A stretch of 64,000 nucleotides of DNA, from assembly GCA_000402655.1 (NCBI GenBank), contig AQSI01000001.1, positions 248,001 through 312,000 on the forward strand, read 5' to 3'. Positions 35,144 through 43,521 of the stretch are shown here, piece by piece. Positions within the stretch are counted from its first letter, which is position 1, and every line of letters starts with the position of its first letter. A model generated the notes under the pieces. It was not told the origin of the DNA, searched no databases, and saw nothing but the letters and a program-made list of their open reading frames with translations. Position numbers and translations under genes: made by a program. Origin of the DNA: Fidelibacterota bacterium SCGC AAA298-D23 (GTDB taxonomy: Bacteria; Fidelibacterota; Marinisomatia; Marinisomatales; Marinisomataceae).

Positions 35144-35734
35144 ATGTTTGATAAAATTTTTTCACTTATAGTCATAATTTTGATTTCACCAATACTTTTA
35201 ATTGTAGCTATTTTGATTATATTTAATGATGGATTTCCTATTTTTTTTAGGCAAAAAAGAGTAGGTAAAAATGGAAAATTATTTAAAATCTATAAATTCA
35301 GAACCATGGTTAAAGATGCAGAAATCATTCTTAAAAATAATGATAAACTCTTTTCTGAATATGTTAAAAATGGGTACAAAATAGATGCAAATAGAGACCC
35401 CAGATTATTATCCTTTGGAAAATTTATGCGGTCGACAAGTATTGATGAGCTTCCTCAGTTTTTTAATGTTATACGAAATGAAATGAATGTTGTTGGTCCG
35501 AGACCGGTTGTAGAAAAAGAATTGGATGACCTTTATGGAAGTCAAAAAGATATATATTTATCTTTAAAGCCTGGTATCACTGGTTTGTGGCAAGTAAGTG
35601 GTAGATCATCTATTAAAGATTCAGAAAGAGTAGCCTTGGATATACAGTACGCTAATGCTAAAAATATCTTTCTAGATGTTAAGATTATATTGAAAACAGT
35701 TATTGAGGTTTTTAAAAGAACAGGCGCCTATTAA
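35144..35734 (+). CDS. Initiating sugar-phosphate transferase (undecaprenyl-phosphate, WcaJ/WbaP C-terminal type)
   Basis: 196 residues: a membrane helix near the N-terminus, then the catalytic core with FFRQKRVGKNGKLFKIYKFRTM, then DELPQFFNVIRNEMNVVGPRPV and LKPGITGLWQVSGRS. This is the short single-domain polyprenyl-phosphate sugar-1-phosphate transferase (as in PglC/WecA-like initiators of the WbaP family), which loads the first sugar onto the lipid carrier. It ends the Wzz-ligase-initiator run. Confidence 0.92.
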   Translation: MFDKIFSLIVIILISPILLIVAILIIFNDGFPIFFRQKRVGKNGKLFKIYKFRTMVKDAEIILKNNDKLFSEYVKNGYKIDANRDPRLLSFGKFMRSTSIDELPQFFNVIRNEMNVVGPRPVVEKELDDLYGSQKDIYLSLKPGITGLWQVSGRSSIKDSERVALDIQYANAKNIFLDVKIILKTVIEVFKRTGAY

Positions 35735-35744
35735 AAGTGAATCA

Positions 35745-36578
35745 TTAATAACCCATTAAATCTATAATACCGCCTTCATTTTCATTAAAAATTTCTATCA
35801 ATTCAGAGTCAAATTTTCCTTCCCAATTTCGAGTAATACCTTTTCTAAAAGTGTGAGATTTTTTTGGATCAATGGATGCCTCCACAATTTTTGAAAAGCT
35901 CAATTCTGAAATATTTTTTTTAAAAAAATTATTTTTTCTTAAAAATGCATATAACCTATTTATAGTTTTATTTTGTCTATCTTTCATTTCTTCAAATCTC
36001 AAAGGTAAAACATGATCGTTCTTTTTTAATTTCCATCCCAAATATGGTTTTAAGCGTTTTCCAACGTTTTCATAATATATTTTTTTTGAATTAATCCCCT
36101 CAATTGATAGCTTAATTCTATCTTTGAGTTTGTGTTTATTTTTAAAGAATTTATGTAAAGAATGAAATTTATTCATATCATATAAATAGTTGGCTTCCGA
36201 AATTACTATATCTCTTGGATCACGATATATAAAAATCATTAATATTTTTTTTTGTTTTAAAAGTTCTTCAATTTTTTCCGAATAATGAATGTGACCCCTT
36301 ACAATCTCGCCTGGTTTAATCCTTGAAACTAATTCAATAATTTTTTCTTCGCTTCTCAATCTATGTGGTCTTGTAGGAGCTTGCGCAATAAAAAATGAGA
36401 AATCCTTTACTTCATCGATATTTTTGAAAAATTGGTCTGCTAGGTGAGTACCACTTTTAGGTATCGAATTTATAATGATTGATTTATTAGAGCTTGAATG
36501 AAATTTCTTCCAAAAAAAAGTGTTAAAAATAGAATTGATTTTTCTTAAAAGTAATTTAATCACTTTATTTATTTTCAA
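35745..36578 (-). CDS. Sulfotransferase domain protein
   Basis: 277 residues. IPKSGTHLADQFF (39-51) is the 5'-phosphosulfate loop of cytosolic and Golgi-type sulfotransferases and YRDPRDIVISEANYL the 3'-phosphate-binding element. A C-terminal FRKGITRNWEGKF resembles the RKGxxGDWK motif. With cysC at 29581-30174 as PAPS source, it may sulfate the polysaccharide or a lipid. Its start overlaps the end of gmhA by 14 bases, so they share an mRNA. Confidence 0.88.
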   Translation of the reverse strand: MKINKVIKLLLRKINSIFNTFFWKKFHSSSNKSIIINSIPKSGTHLADQFFKNIDEVKDFSFFIAQAPTRPHRLRSEEKIIELVSRIKPGEIVRGHIHYSEKIEELLKQKKILMIFIYRDPRDIVISEANYLYDMNKFHSLHKFFKNKHKLKDRIKLSIEGINSKKIYYENVGKRLKPYLGWKLKKNDHVLPLRFEEMKDRQNKTINRLYAFLRKNNFFKKNISELSFSKIVEASIDPKKSHTFRKGITRNWEGKFDSELIEIFNENEGGIIDLMGY

Positions 36579-37107
36579 TATACCTTACTACATTATGCAA
36601 CAAGAACATATATGCTTCCTGAATGGTTGCTGTGTTGTTTGAATCAATCGAAATCTTATGAAGATTATCATTATTAAAAGTATTGAATGATTCTTTTCCA
36701 GTAATGAAAATGACCTTTAGATTTAATTTCAAAGCAGCATTTATAGCTTTAATAATATTTTTACTTTTTCCAGAAGTAGAAATTGCAATAAGTACGTCAC
36801 CACTATTACCAACGGCTTCTACTTGTCTTGAAAAGACATATTCAAAACCAAAATCATTTCCAATTGAAGTTATTAGCGCCATATTTGATGAAAGAGAAAT
36901 TGCATTTATAGGTTCTCTTTCTTTTTCAAATTTTCCAACAAACTCAGCTGAAATATGATTACTATCTGATGCGCTACCGCCGTTACCGCAAATTAAAATT
37001 TTATTATTTTTTTTAGTTGAATCTAAAATTATTTCGCTTATAAAAGATATAAACTTATTATCAATAATATGTTTAATTGAGTTAATGTGTTCATCATTAT
37101 ATTTCAC
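36565..37107 (-). CDS. gmhA: Sedoheptulose-7-phosphate isomerase (SIS domain)
   Basis: 180 residues of the SIS fold with the GmhA signature CGNGGSASDSNHISAEFVGKFEKERE and ALITSIGNDFGFEYVFSRQVEAVG, plus AISTSGKSKNI. It makes D-glycero-D-manno-heptose 7-phosphate, the substrate of the kinase at 26418-27353. gmhB is not in the window. It precedes the sulfotransferase, suggesting the heptose may belong to the same surface structure. Confidence 0.92.
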   Translation of the reverse strand: MKYNDEHINSIKHIIDNKFISFISEIILDSTKKNNKILICGNGGSASDSNHISAEFVGKFEKEREPINAISLSSNMALITSIGNDFGFEYVFSRQVEAVGNSGDVLIAISTSGKSKNIIKAINAALKLNLKVIFITGKESFNTFNNDNLHKISIDSNNTATIQEAYMFLLHNVVRYIENK

Positions 37108-37200
37108 AAAGAAATTTATGATATTAATTCTATTAATAAATATTTTTTTTTAAAGAATTAAACACTATTATTAGATACAAATCATCAAAAGGAATCATGT

Positions 37201-38199
37201 ATGAAAAAAGCAGTTGTTATGGGAGCTGGAGGATTTATTGGAAGCCATATGGTTAAGCGCCTAAAATCAGAAGGATATTGGGTGAGGGGTGTTGATTTAA
37301 AACATACTGAATTTACAAAAACTGAAGCTGATGAATTTATTATCGGTGATTTGCGAGATCCTATTCTTGTTCAGAAAGTCGTTGATAAAGATTTAGATTT
37401 ACTCTACCAGTTTGCAGCCGATATGGGAGGAGCAGGCTATATTTTTGTTGGAGATAATGATGCTAATGTTATGCATAATTCAGCTTTAATAAATTTAAAT
37501 ACTGCACATGAGTGTGTTAAAAAAAATGTGAAAAAAGTTTTTTATTCATCTTCTGCTTGTATGTATCCAGCATATAATCAAACAGATCCTGATAATCCAA
37601 TGTGTTCAGAAGATAGTGCTTACCCTGCTCAACCTGATAGCGAATATGGCTGGGAAAAACTTTTTAGTGAAAGATTATTTAAAGCATTTGAAAGAAATTA
37701 TGGTTTAAACGTCAGAATTGGAAGATTCCATAATATTTTTGGTCCAGAAGGTACATGGGATGGTGGAAAAGAAAAAGCACCTGCGGCCATGTGCAGAAAG
37801 GCAGCAAAATGTCAAGACGGCGACAGTTTAGAGGTTTGGGGAGATGGACAACAAACAAGATCTTTTCTATATATAGACGAATGTATTGAATCAGTACAGA
37901 AATTAATGGAATCTAATTTTACAGAACCAATAAATATTGGTTCTGAAGAAATGGTTTCAATCAACCAATTAGCGCAAATGGCTATAGATTTGTCACAAAA
38001 AAAAATTACCATAAATAATTTAGAAGGAGAGGCCTTCAAAAAAAAATATGGACATGAAGTTCCAATGGGTGTAAGAGGAAGAAATTCAGATAATAAACTT
38101 TTCAGAGAAAATATTGGTTGGGAGCCAAACTATCCATTATTAAAAGGTATGGAGCATACCTTTAAATGGATCCAATCGCAGCTCAACAGAAGTGATTAG
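37201..38199 (+). CDS. GDP-mannose 3,5-epimerase-like SDR enzyme
   Basis: 332 residues. GAGGFIGSHMVKRL binds NAD. The substrate region is strikingly like plant GDP-mannose 3,5-epimerase (FHNIFGPEGTWDGGKEKAP, QTRSFLYIDECIE, INIGSEEMVSINQLA). Catalytic residues known in the Arabidopsis enzyme (Cys145, Tyr174, Lys178, Lys217) match Cys120, Tyr149, Lys153 and Lys192 with identical spacing. The product would be GDP-L-galactose or a related GDP-sugar; with gmhA and the heptose kinase nearby a GDP-heptose substrate is also possible. A GGA-type site lies just before the start. Confidence 0.85.
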   Translation: MKKAVVMGAGGFIGSHMVKRLKSEGYWVRGVDLKHTEFTKTEADEFIIGDLRDPILVQKVVDKDLDLLYQFAADMGGAGYIFVGDNDANVMHNSALINLNTAHECVKKNVKKVFYSSSACMYPAYNQTDPDNPMCSEDSAYPAQPDSEYGWEKLFSERLFKAFERNYGLNVRIGRFHNIFGPEGTWDGGKEKAPAAMCRKAAKCQDGDSLEVWGDGQQTRSFLYIDECIESVQKLMESNFTEPINIGSEEMVSINQLAQMAIDLSQKKITINNLEGEAFKKKYGHEVPMGVRGRNSDNKLFRENIGWEPNYPLLKGMEHTFKWIQSQLNRSD

Positions 38200-39367
38200 T
38201 AAATCAAAAATAATAGTATTTGATTTTCCTGGACATCCTTTTCAATATGAATTATCTGAAAATCTAAGCTTATTTGATAATTTAGATATCTACCATTTAT
38301 ACAATGCTAAGCAGCTCGGTCCCAAATCTTCTTTTAAGAAAAAAAAAGATTTGAGCGTCATTCAGGTAAATAAAAGTTTTTCAAAGAATTTTTATATTAG
38401 ATTTTTTGATGAAATCTTATACTCTTTCTTAATATGTCATCAAATTATTAAAATAAAACCGAATTCAATTATATCCTCAAATTGTCCATTAATTCCTCAA
38501 TTCTTCATTTACTTTCTCTGTAAAGTTTTAAAAATAAATTTTATTTTTTGGTTACAGGATATTATAAGTATCGCAGCCAAAGAAATTTTAAAAAAGCAAA
38601 AAAATTTTTTCCAGAACATAGTTTCAACTATCTTTTTTAAGATAGAATTTTTTATTTTACGAAACTCCAATCACGTAATCACCATTTCAAATGATTTTGA
38701 TAAAATATTAATCAAAAACGGTATTGATAAAAATAATATAACTTGTATTCCAAACTGGGCACCTCTAAAAGACATACCTCAAAAGAAAAAAATAAACTCA
38801 TTTTCCCTTGAAAATAATCTTGAAGATAGCTTTAATATCTTATATTCTGGAACTTTAGGATTTAAGCATAATCCTGATGTAATTATTAATTTATCAAAAT
38901 TTTTGATAAACAAGAAAATTAACGCTAAGATAGTTATGATTTCGGAGGGACCAGCCGTTGAATATTTGAAAAAACAATCAAAAAAAAATAAGCTTCAAAA
39001 TATAATTTTTCTCCCTTTTCAAAATTTTGATATATTTCCTGAGGTTTTAGCGACTGCTGATATTAGCTTAGTGATGCTTGAAAAAAGCGCAGGACAGTTT
39101 TCAGTTCCATCCAAGTTATTATCAATCTTATGCTCTGGACGTATACCTCTTGTTTATGTTTCCAGCAGAAATTTATCAGCAAGAATAGTAACTAATCATA
39201 AGTGTGGTTTTTCTGTTGATTCCAATGAAGAATTAAATGAGATGGTTCAATTAATTTATGAAAATTTTAGTAGTTATCAATACATTGCAGACAATGCAAG
39301 AAATTATGCTGAGAAGAATTTTGATATTAATATTATAGCAGAAAAATTCAAAAAAATAATTATATAA
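38192..39367 (+). CDS. Glycosyltransferase (GT4-like, GT-B fold)
   Basis: 391 residues, GTG start, overlapping the previous gene by 8 bases. The second half has ILYSGTLGFKHNPDVIINL, VMISEGPAVEYLKKQSKK and a SAGQFSVPSKLLSILCSGRIPLVYV segment (the E-x7-E-like nucleotide-sugar region of GT4). It most likely adds a sugar to the repeat unit. The paired epimerase upstream may supply its donor. Confidence 0.86.
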   Translation: MISKSKIIVFDFPGHPFQYELSENLSLFDNLDIYHLYNAKQLGPKSSFKKKKDLSVIQVNKSFSKNFYIRFFDEILYSFLICHQIIKIKPNSIISSNCPLIPQFFIYFLCKVLKINFIFWLQDIISIAAKEILKKQKNFFQNIVSTIFFKIEFFILRNSNHVITISNDFDKILIKNGIDKNNITCIPNWAPLKDIPQKKKINSFSLENNLEDSFNILYSGTLGFKHNPDVIINLSKFLINKKINAKIVMISEGPAVEYLKKQSKKNKLQNIIFLPFQNFDIFPEVLATADISLVMLEKSAGQFSVPSKLLSILCSGRIPLVYVSSRNLSARIVTNHKCGFSVDSNEELNEMVQLIYENFSSYQYIADNARNYAEKNFDINIIAEKFKKIII

Positions 39368-39375
39368 AAATATTA

Positions 39376-40863
39376 CTAATATCTGTATTCATCTTTTTTA
39401 TATGGACCATTAATACTTACACCAATGTATCTGGCTTGATCTTTTGAAAGTTTTGTTAAGTCAGCATCTAGATGTTTTAGATGTATTCTTGCAACCTCCT
39501 CATCTAACTTTCTTGGCAAATCATAAATGCCAGTTAATGGTTTATTCTTTGCTAAAAAAACTTGGGCTAAAACTTGATTTGAAAATGAAGTTGACATCAC
39601 AAAGCTTGCATGGCCTGTTGCACACCCTAAGTTAACTAGCCTACCTTCAGCCAAAATAAAAATTTGCTTACCATCTTTGAAAGTATATCTATCAAGTTGA
39701 GGTTTTATTTTATCTCTTTTTGCACTTGATTTATTTAATGCATCAACTTGAATTTCATTATCAAAGTGTCCAATATTGCATACAATTGCTTGATCTTTCA
39801 TTTTTCTCATATGTTTTAATGTAATGATATCCTTATTACCTGTTGTTGTGACAAAAATATTTCCTCTACTTAAAACATCTTCTAATCTTCTTACTTCAAA
39901 TCCTTCCATTGCTGCTTGAAGTGCGCATATTGGATCAATTTCAGTTACAATAACTTTACAACCATATGATTTCATGGACTGTGCCGATCCTTTACCTACG
40001 TCACCATATCCACAAACAACTACAGTTTTACCAGCCAGCATAATTTCAGTTGAACGTTTAATACCATCAGCTAAAGATTCTCTACATCCATAGAGGTTGT
40101 CAAATTTAGATTTTGTGGCTGCATCATTTACATTAAATGCTGGAAACAGCAATGAAGCATCTTCAACCATTTGTTGAAGACGAGCTACACCTGTTGTTGT
40201 TTCTTCTGAAACTCCTATAATTTCAGGCACAATACTGTGCCAATGATTTGGATTCTTTTTATGTACTTTTCTTAAAAGTTTTTCAATAACGATCTCTTCC
40301 TCAATTTTTGTAGTAATTTTTGGAATTTTTTTATTTTCATTGTAATGTTTTTCTAGCTCATATCCTTTATGAATGAGTAGGGTTGCATCTCCACCATCAT
40401 CTACAATAAGATTTGGACCTAAATTATTTTTAAAAGTCAAAGCTTGTAGTGTACATTCCCAATAATCTTCAAGTGTTTCACCTTTCCATGCGAAAACTGG
40501 AGTTTTAGTTTTTGCAATTGCAGCTGCAGCTTCATCTTGTGTTGAAAAAATATTACAACTTGCCCAACGAACATCAGCTCCTAGATCTTTCAAAGTTTCT
40601 ATAAGTATTGCTGTTTCTATAGTCATATGTAATGAGCCTGTAAGCCTAAAGCCCTTGAGAGGTTTTGATTTAGAATATTTTTTTCTTAATTCCATTAAAC
40701 CTGGCATTTCTTTTTCAGATATATCAATTTTATATCTACCTAACTTAGCTAGTTTGATATCTTTAATTTTATAAGGTAAAGATTCTACAATATTGCTAGT
40801 TTGCTTTTTCATTTTTTTATTAATATCTATAGTTTTGTATTTTCGGTTTGTTTGTAATCTCAT
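39376..40863 (-). CDS. ahcY: Adenosylhomocysteinase
   Basis: 495 residues, slightly longer at the N-terminus than usual (430-470). LTGSLHMTIETAILIETL, DDGGDATLLIHKG, VCGYGDVGKGSAQS (NAD site) and the C-terminal DEEVARIHLKHLDADLTKLS...YIGVSINGPYKKDEYRY are all diagnostic. It splits S-adenosylhomocysteine into adenosine and homocysteine. AGAGG stands 4 bases before the start. It follows metK by 8 bases, and the ribosome-binding site overlaps the metK stop. Confidence 0.96.
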   Translation of the reverse strand: MRLQTNRKYKTIDINKKMKKQTSNIVESLPYKIKDIKLAKLGRYKIDISEKEMPGLMELRKKYSKSKPLKGFRLTGSLHMTIETAILIETLKDLGADVRWASCNIFSTQDEAAAAIAKTKTPVFAWKGETLEDYWECTLQALTFKNNLGPNLIVDDGGDATLLIHKGYELEKHYNENKKIPKITTKIEEEIVIEKLLRKVHKKNPNHWHSIVPEIIGVSEETTTGVARLQQMVEDASLLFPAFNVNDAATKSKFDNLYGCRESLADGIKRSTEIMLAGKTVVVCGYGDVGKGSAQSMKSYGCKVIVTEIDPICALQAAMEGFEVRRLEDVLSRGNIFVTTTGNKDIITLKHMRKMKDQAIVCNIGHFDNEIQVDALNKSSAKRDKIKPQLDRYTFKDGKQIFILAEGRLVNLGCATGHASFVMSTSFSNQVLAQVFLAKNKPLTGIYDLPRKLDEEVARIHLKHLDADLTKLSKDQARYIGVSINGPYKKDEYRY

Positions 40864-40871
40864 TTTTCCTC

Positions 40872-41990
40872 TTAAAAGTTTAATTGATTTGCTATATCAG
40901 TGTTTTCCCAAGCAAGATGGTTTTTCCCAAAATGACCATAGTTAGTAGTTTCAGTTAGATCTAATTTAAATAGATTAAATTTCCTAATGATACCTAAAGG
41001 TGTCAAATCAATATTTTTATAAATCCAATCTGATATATCATTCCTAACTTTACCATCACAATAGACATAAAGTGACACAGGCTCTTTAACTCCTATAGCG
41101 TAACTAAGTTGAATAGTAGCATTTTGTGAAACTCCTGAAGCTACAATATTTTTAGCTAGATATCTTGCCATGTATGCGCCACTTCTATCAACTTTTGTGC
41201 AGTCTTTTCCACTAAATGCTCCTCCACCATGAGGTGCATAGCCACCATATGTATCTACAATGATTTTTCTTCCTGTGACTCCAGTATCACCGTCTGGCCC
41301 ACCTGTTACAAAATTACCAGTTGGGTTTACTTGAAAGATAGTATTATCATCAAGCATATCGCTTAACTCTGGCTTGATAATTTCCTCTATTCTTTTTTGA
41401 ACTTCAGCAGGGTTATCTTTTAAATCTTCACTATGTTGGGTACTGCAAATAACGTTTGATATTCTAACAGGTTTGTTCACATTACTGTATTCGATTGTCA
41501 CTTGCGCTTTTCCATCTGGACCCATCCAATTTTCTTCATTACGTCTTGCAATTGAGAGTGCTTTGGTAATTTTATGGCTATAGTAAATTGCACTTGGCAT
41601 GAATGAATCATTTTCATTACAAGCATATCCAAACATCATTCCTTGATCACCAGCCCCAAAGTTATCAGTTCCTTTTGCAATGTCAACACTTTGATGGTGA
41701 ATTAAATTTTTAAAGGATAATGTATTCCAATGAAAGTTTTCTTGTTCATAACCAATATCCTTAACCGTTTGTCTAACTAATTCTTCAATTGAGTCAGTAT
41801 TATCCATTAAGTTCGTTTTAACCTCTCCGGCAATGGTTACCATATTTGATGAAACCATTGTTTCAATAGCTGCTCTATGACTTTCATTTTGATTAATTAA
41901 ATAATTTGCAACATTATCTGAAATTAGATCGGCAACTTTGTCAGGATGTCCCTCTGTTACAGATTCAGATGTAAAAAAATAGTTTTTCAT
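40872..41990 (-). CDS. metK: S-adenosylmethionine synthetase
   Basis: 372 residues. SESVTEGHPDKVADLISD (8-25), GAGDQGMMFGYACNE and GGGAFSGKDCTKVDRSGAY are standard MetK signatures. It makes SAM from methionine and ATP. The SET-domain gene directly upstream overlaps it by one base and ahcY follows, so the methyl donor, a methyl user and the by-product hydrolase are on one transcript. I see no SAM or SAH riboswitch upstream. Confidence 0.96.
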   Translation of the reverse strand: MKNYFFTSESVTEGHPDKVADLISDNVANYLINQNESHRAAIETMVSSNMVTIAGEVKTNLMDNTDSIEELVRQTVKDIGYEQENFHWNTLSFKNLIHHQSVDIAKGTDNFGAGDQGMMFGYACNENDSFMPSAIYYSHKITKALSIARRNEENWMGPDGKAQVTIEYSNVNKPVRISNVICSTQHSEDLKDNPAEVQKRIEEIIKPELSDMLDDNTIFQVNPTGNFVTGGPDGDTGVTGRKIIVDTYGGYAPHGGGAFSGKDCTKVDRSGAYMARYLAKNIVASGVSQNATIQLSYAIGVKEPVSLYVYCDGKVRNDISDWIYKNIDLTPLGIIRKFNLFKLDLTETTNYGHFGKNHLAWENTDIANQLNF

Positions 41991-42316
41991 TAGTTTTTTT
42001 TAATCCAATTATGTTTTGTGTAATCAACGGTAATTTCATCACCTGAATTTATATTTGTTAAAGTAATAATTTTAATAAAATCTCCATCATAAACTGCCTC
42101 ACAGTTTGGTTTTTTTGAATGGTTAAAAAATCCTCCTAAAGGAGTCCTGATATATCCGTGAGAAAATCTATCATCTTTTACGTGCGATATTCCAAGTTCA
42201 GTTTCTGATAATATTTCAGATATTGCAAAAAGACCCAATCCATGAATACTGGAGTTTTTAATTGTTAAACTAGATGCTAGAGGCTCAAAAGTCTTTAATT
42301 TCTCAAAATTTGACAC
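41990..42316 (-). CDS. Minimal SET-domain protein (putative methyltransferase)
   Basis: 108 residues, GTG start. SIHGLGLFA (23-31) matches the N-terminal SET motif (G.G.fa), FFNHSKKPNC (63-72) the NHSxxPN core and GDEITVDYTKH (92-102) the final EELxxDY motif with Tyr99. That is a complete but very short SET domain (usual about 130). SET enzymes methylate protein lysines. No pre- or post-SET cysteines are seen. It heads the metK-ahcY transcript. Activity is unproven. Confidence 0.82.
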   Translation of the reverse strand: MSNFEKLKTFEPLASSLTIKNSSIHGLGLFAISEILSETELGISHVKDDRFSHGYIRTPLGGFFNHSKKPNCEAVYDGDFIKIITLTNINSGDEITVDYTKHNWIKKN

Positions 42317-42419
42317 GTGAAATAATATAATTATTTAAACTTATAATAAATGTTTTTTTTATTATGTATTTAGAATATATTCATCTCGACATGAAGACAA
42401 ATCTTGGAAATTCTACTAA

Positions 42420-43127
42420 ATGAGCTTGATTAATCAAATAATCTTATTGCAAGAAGTTGACAATAAATTATTTGAGATTGAAAAACTGCTTGGTGATTTA
42501 CCTGCAAAAGTTGAAGAGCTCACCCAAAATGAAGATGATGTTAAAACATCACTTTTAAATAAAGAAAATGAATTAAAGGAAACATCTGTTTTAATTAGCA
42601 CTAATGAAACTTTAGTTGAAACTACTTCTGAAAAAATTAATTCTTTAAAAGATAAACTCATTGATGGTTCTATTAGTACGAATAAAGAGTATGATGCTTT
42701 GATGGAAACAATCGACTTTGAGAAAAATCTCCTTACTGAAAAAGAAAATGAGCTTATTAATCTTTTGAGCAAAAAAGAAGAGCTTGCAAAAGAAATCGAA
42801 GAAGATAAATCATCACTTGATGGAATTATTTCAGAGCTAAATACTAAAAAAGATGCTCTCAATGCTAAAATGAAAGAGGTGTCAGAAGAGCAAAATGCAT
42901 TGAAGTCTGAAAGAGAATCTGTTGCTCAAAACATAGATTCTAATACAATGTCAAAATATGCTGAGATCTACAAAGCGCGTAAAGGTCTAGTTGTAGCTGA
43001 AATTTTGGACGGTAGTTGTGAGGGATGTGGCGCCATGGTTCCCCCACAAAGTATCAATGAGGCATTATCTCAAAATATCGTTTTTTGTGGTAACTGTAGT
43101 AGATTTCTATACAAACTAGAAAATTAA
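42420..43127 (+). CDS. Coiled-coil C4-type zinc-ribbon protein
   Basis: 235 residues. A long helical coiled coil (about 1-180) is followed by a zinc ribbon with two Cys pairs (CEGCGAMVPPQ and FCGNCSRFLY). This is the widespread C4 zinc-ribbon family (CT398/HP0958-like; zf-RING_7) whose members in other bacteria act in flagellar or translation-related roles. The RNase P RNA follows 45 bases later. Function here unknown. Confidence 0.85.
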   Translation: MSLINQIILLQEVDNKLFEIEKLLGDLPAKVEELTQNEDDVKTSLLNKENELKETSVLISTNETLVETTSEKINSLKDKLIDGSISTNKEYDALMETIDFEKNLLTEKENELINLLSKKEELAKEIEEDKSSLDGIISELNTKKDALNAKMKEVSEEQNALKSERESVAQNIDSNTMSKYAEIYKARKGLVVAEILDGSCEGCGAMVPPQSINEALSQNIVFCGNCSRFLYKLEN

Positions 43128-43172
43128 TTTTTTTCTTCTAAATTCAATATCTATCCCTTATTATATCTTCAA

Positions 43173-43510
43173 GAGCTGATTGGATGATTGCTCAATTTTT
43201 TGAGAGGAAAGTCCGGGCACCAAAGAGCATAGTGCCACCTAACAGGTGGGATTCGCGAGAATATGGATAGTGCAGCAGAAAGTAGACCGCCAGTAAATGG
43301 TAAGGGTGAAACGGTGGTGTAAGAGACCACCAGTAATAATGGTAACATTGTTAGCTGGTAAACCCCACTAGGTGCAAGATCACGTAGACCCGAGATACTG
43401 CTCGTATCAATTGAGGGAAGGGTAGATTGCTAGAGTTTTATAGAAATATAAAATAGAGAGAAATAGTCATCGCATCTATGATGTACAGAACCCGGCTTAT
43501 AGATCAGCTC
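43173..43510 (+). ncRNA. rnpB: RNase P RNA (class A)
   Basis: The conserved core is visible: GAGGAAAGTCCGGGC (43204-43218), the middle CAGAAAGTAGACCGCC and AAGGGTGAAACGGTG elements, and ACAGAACCCGGCTTAT (43485-43500). The ends are set by the P1 helix, GAGCTGAT (43173-43180) pairing with ATCAGCTC (43503-43510). It is the catalytic RNA that trims tRNA 5' ends. fabH starts 11 bases after the 3' end. Confidence 0.95.
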
Positions 43511-43521
43511 AAAAAATTATT

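Noticed and set aside
17077..39367. The polysaccharide region as a transferred genomic island
   Set aside because: Apart from one tRNA in the middle, I see no integrase, direct repeats or transposase, and base composition is not visibly different from the rest.
42310..42347. TTGACA (42310-42315) with a -10 candidate for the zinc-ribbon gene
   Set aside because: The perfect -35 lies in the SET start region, and TATAAT (42342) is 26 bases away; the better-spaced -10 is only TATTTA, a weak match.
40850..42419. A SAM or SAH riboswitch ahead of the metK/ahcY/SET unit
   Set aside because: The 100-base upstream region and the 8-base metK-ahcY gap show no recognisable SAM/SAH aptamer core.
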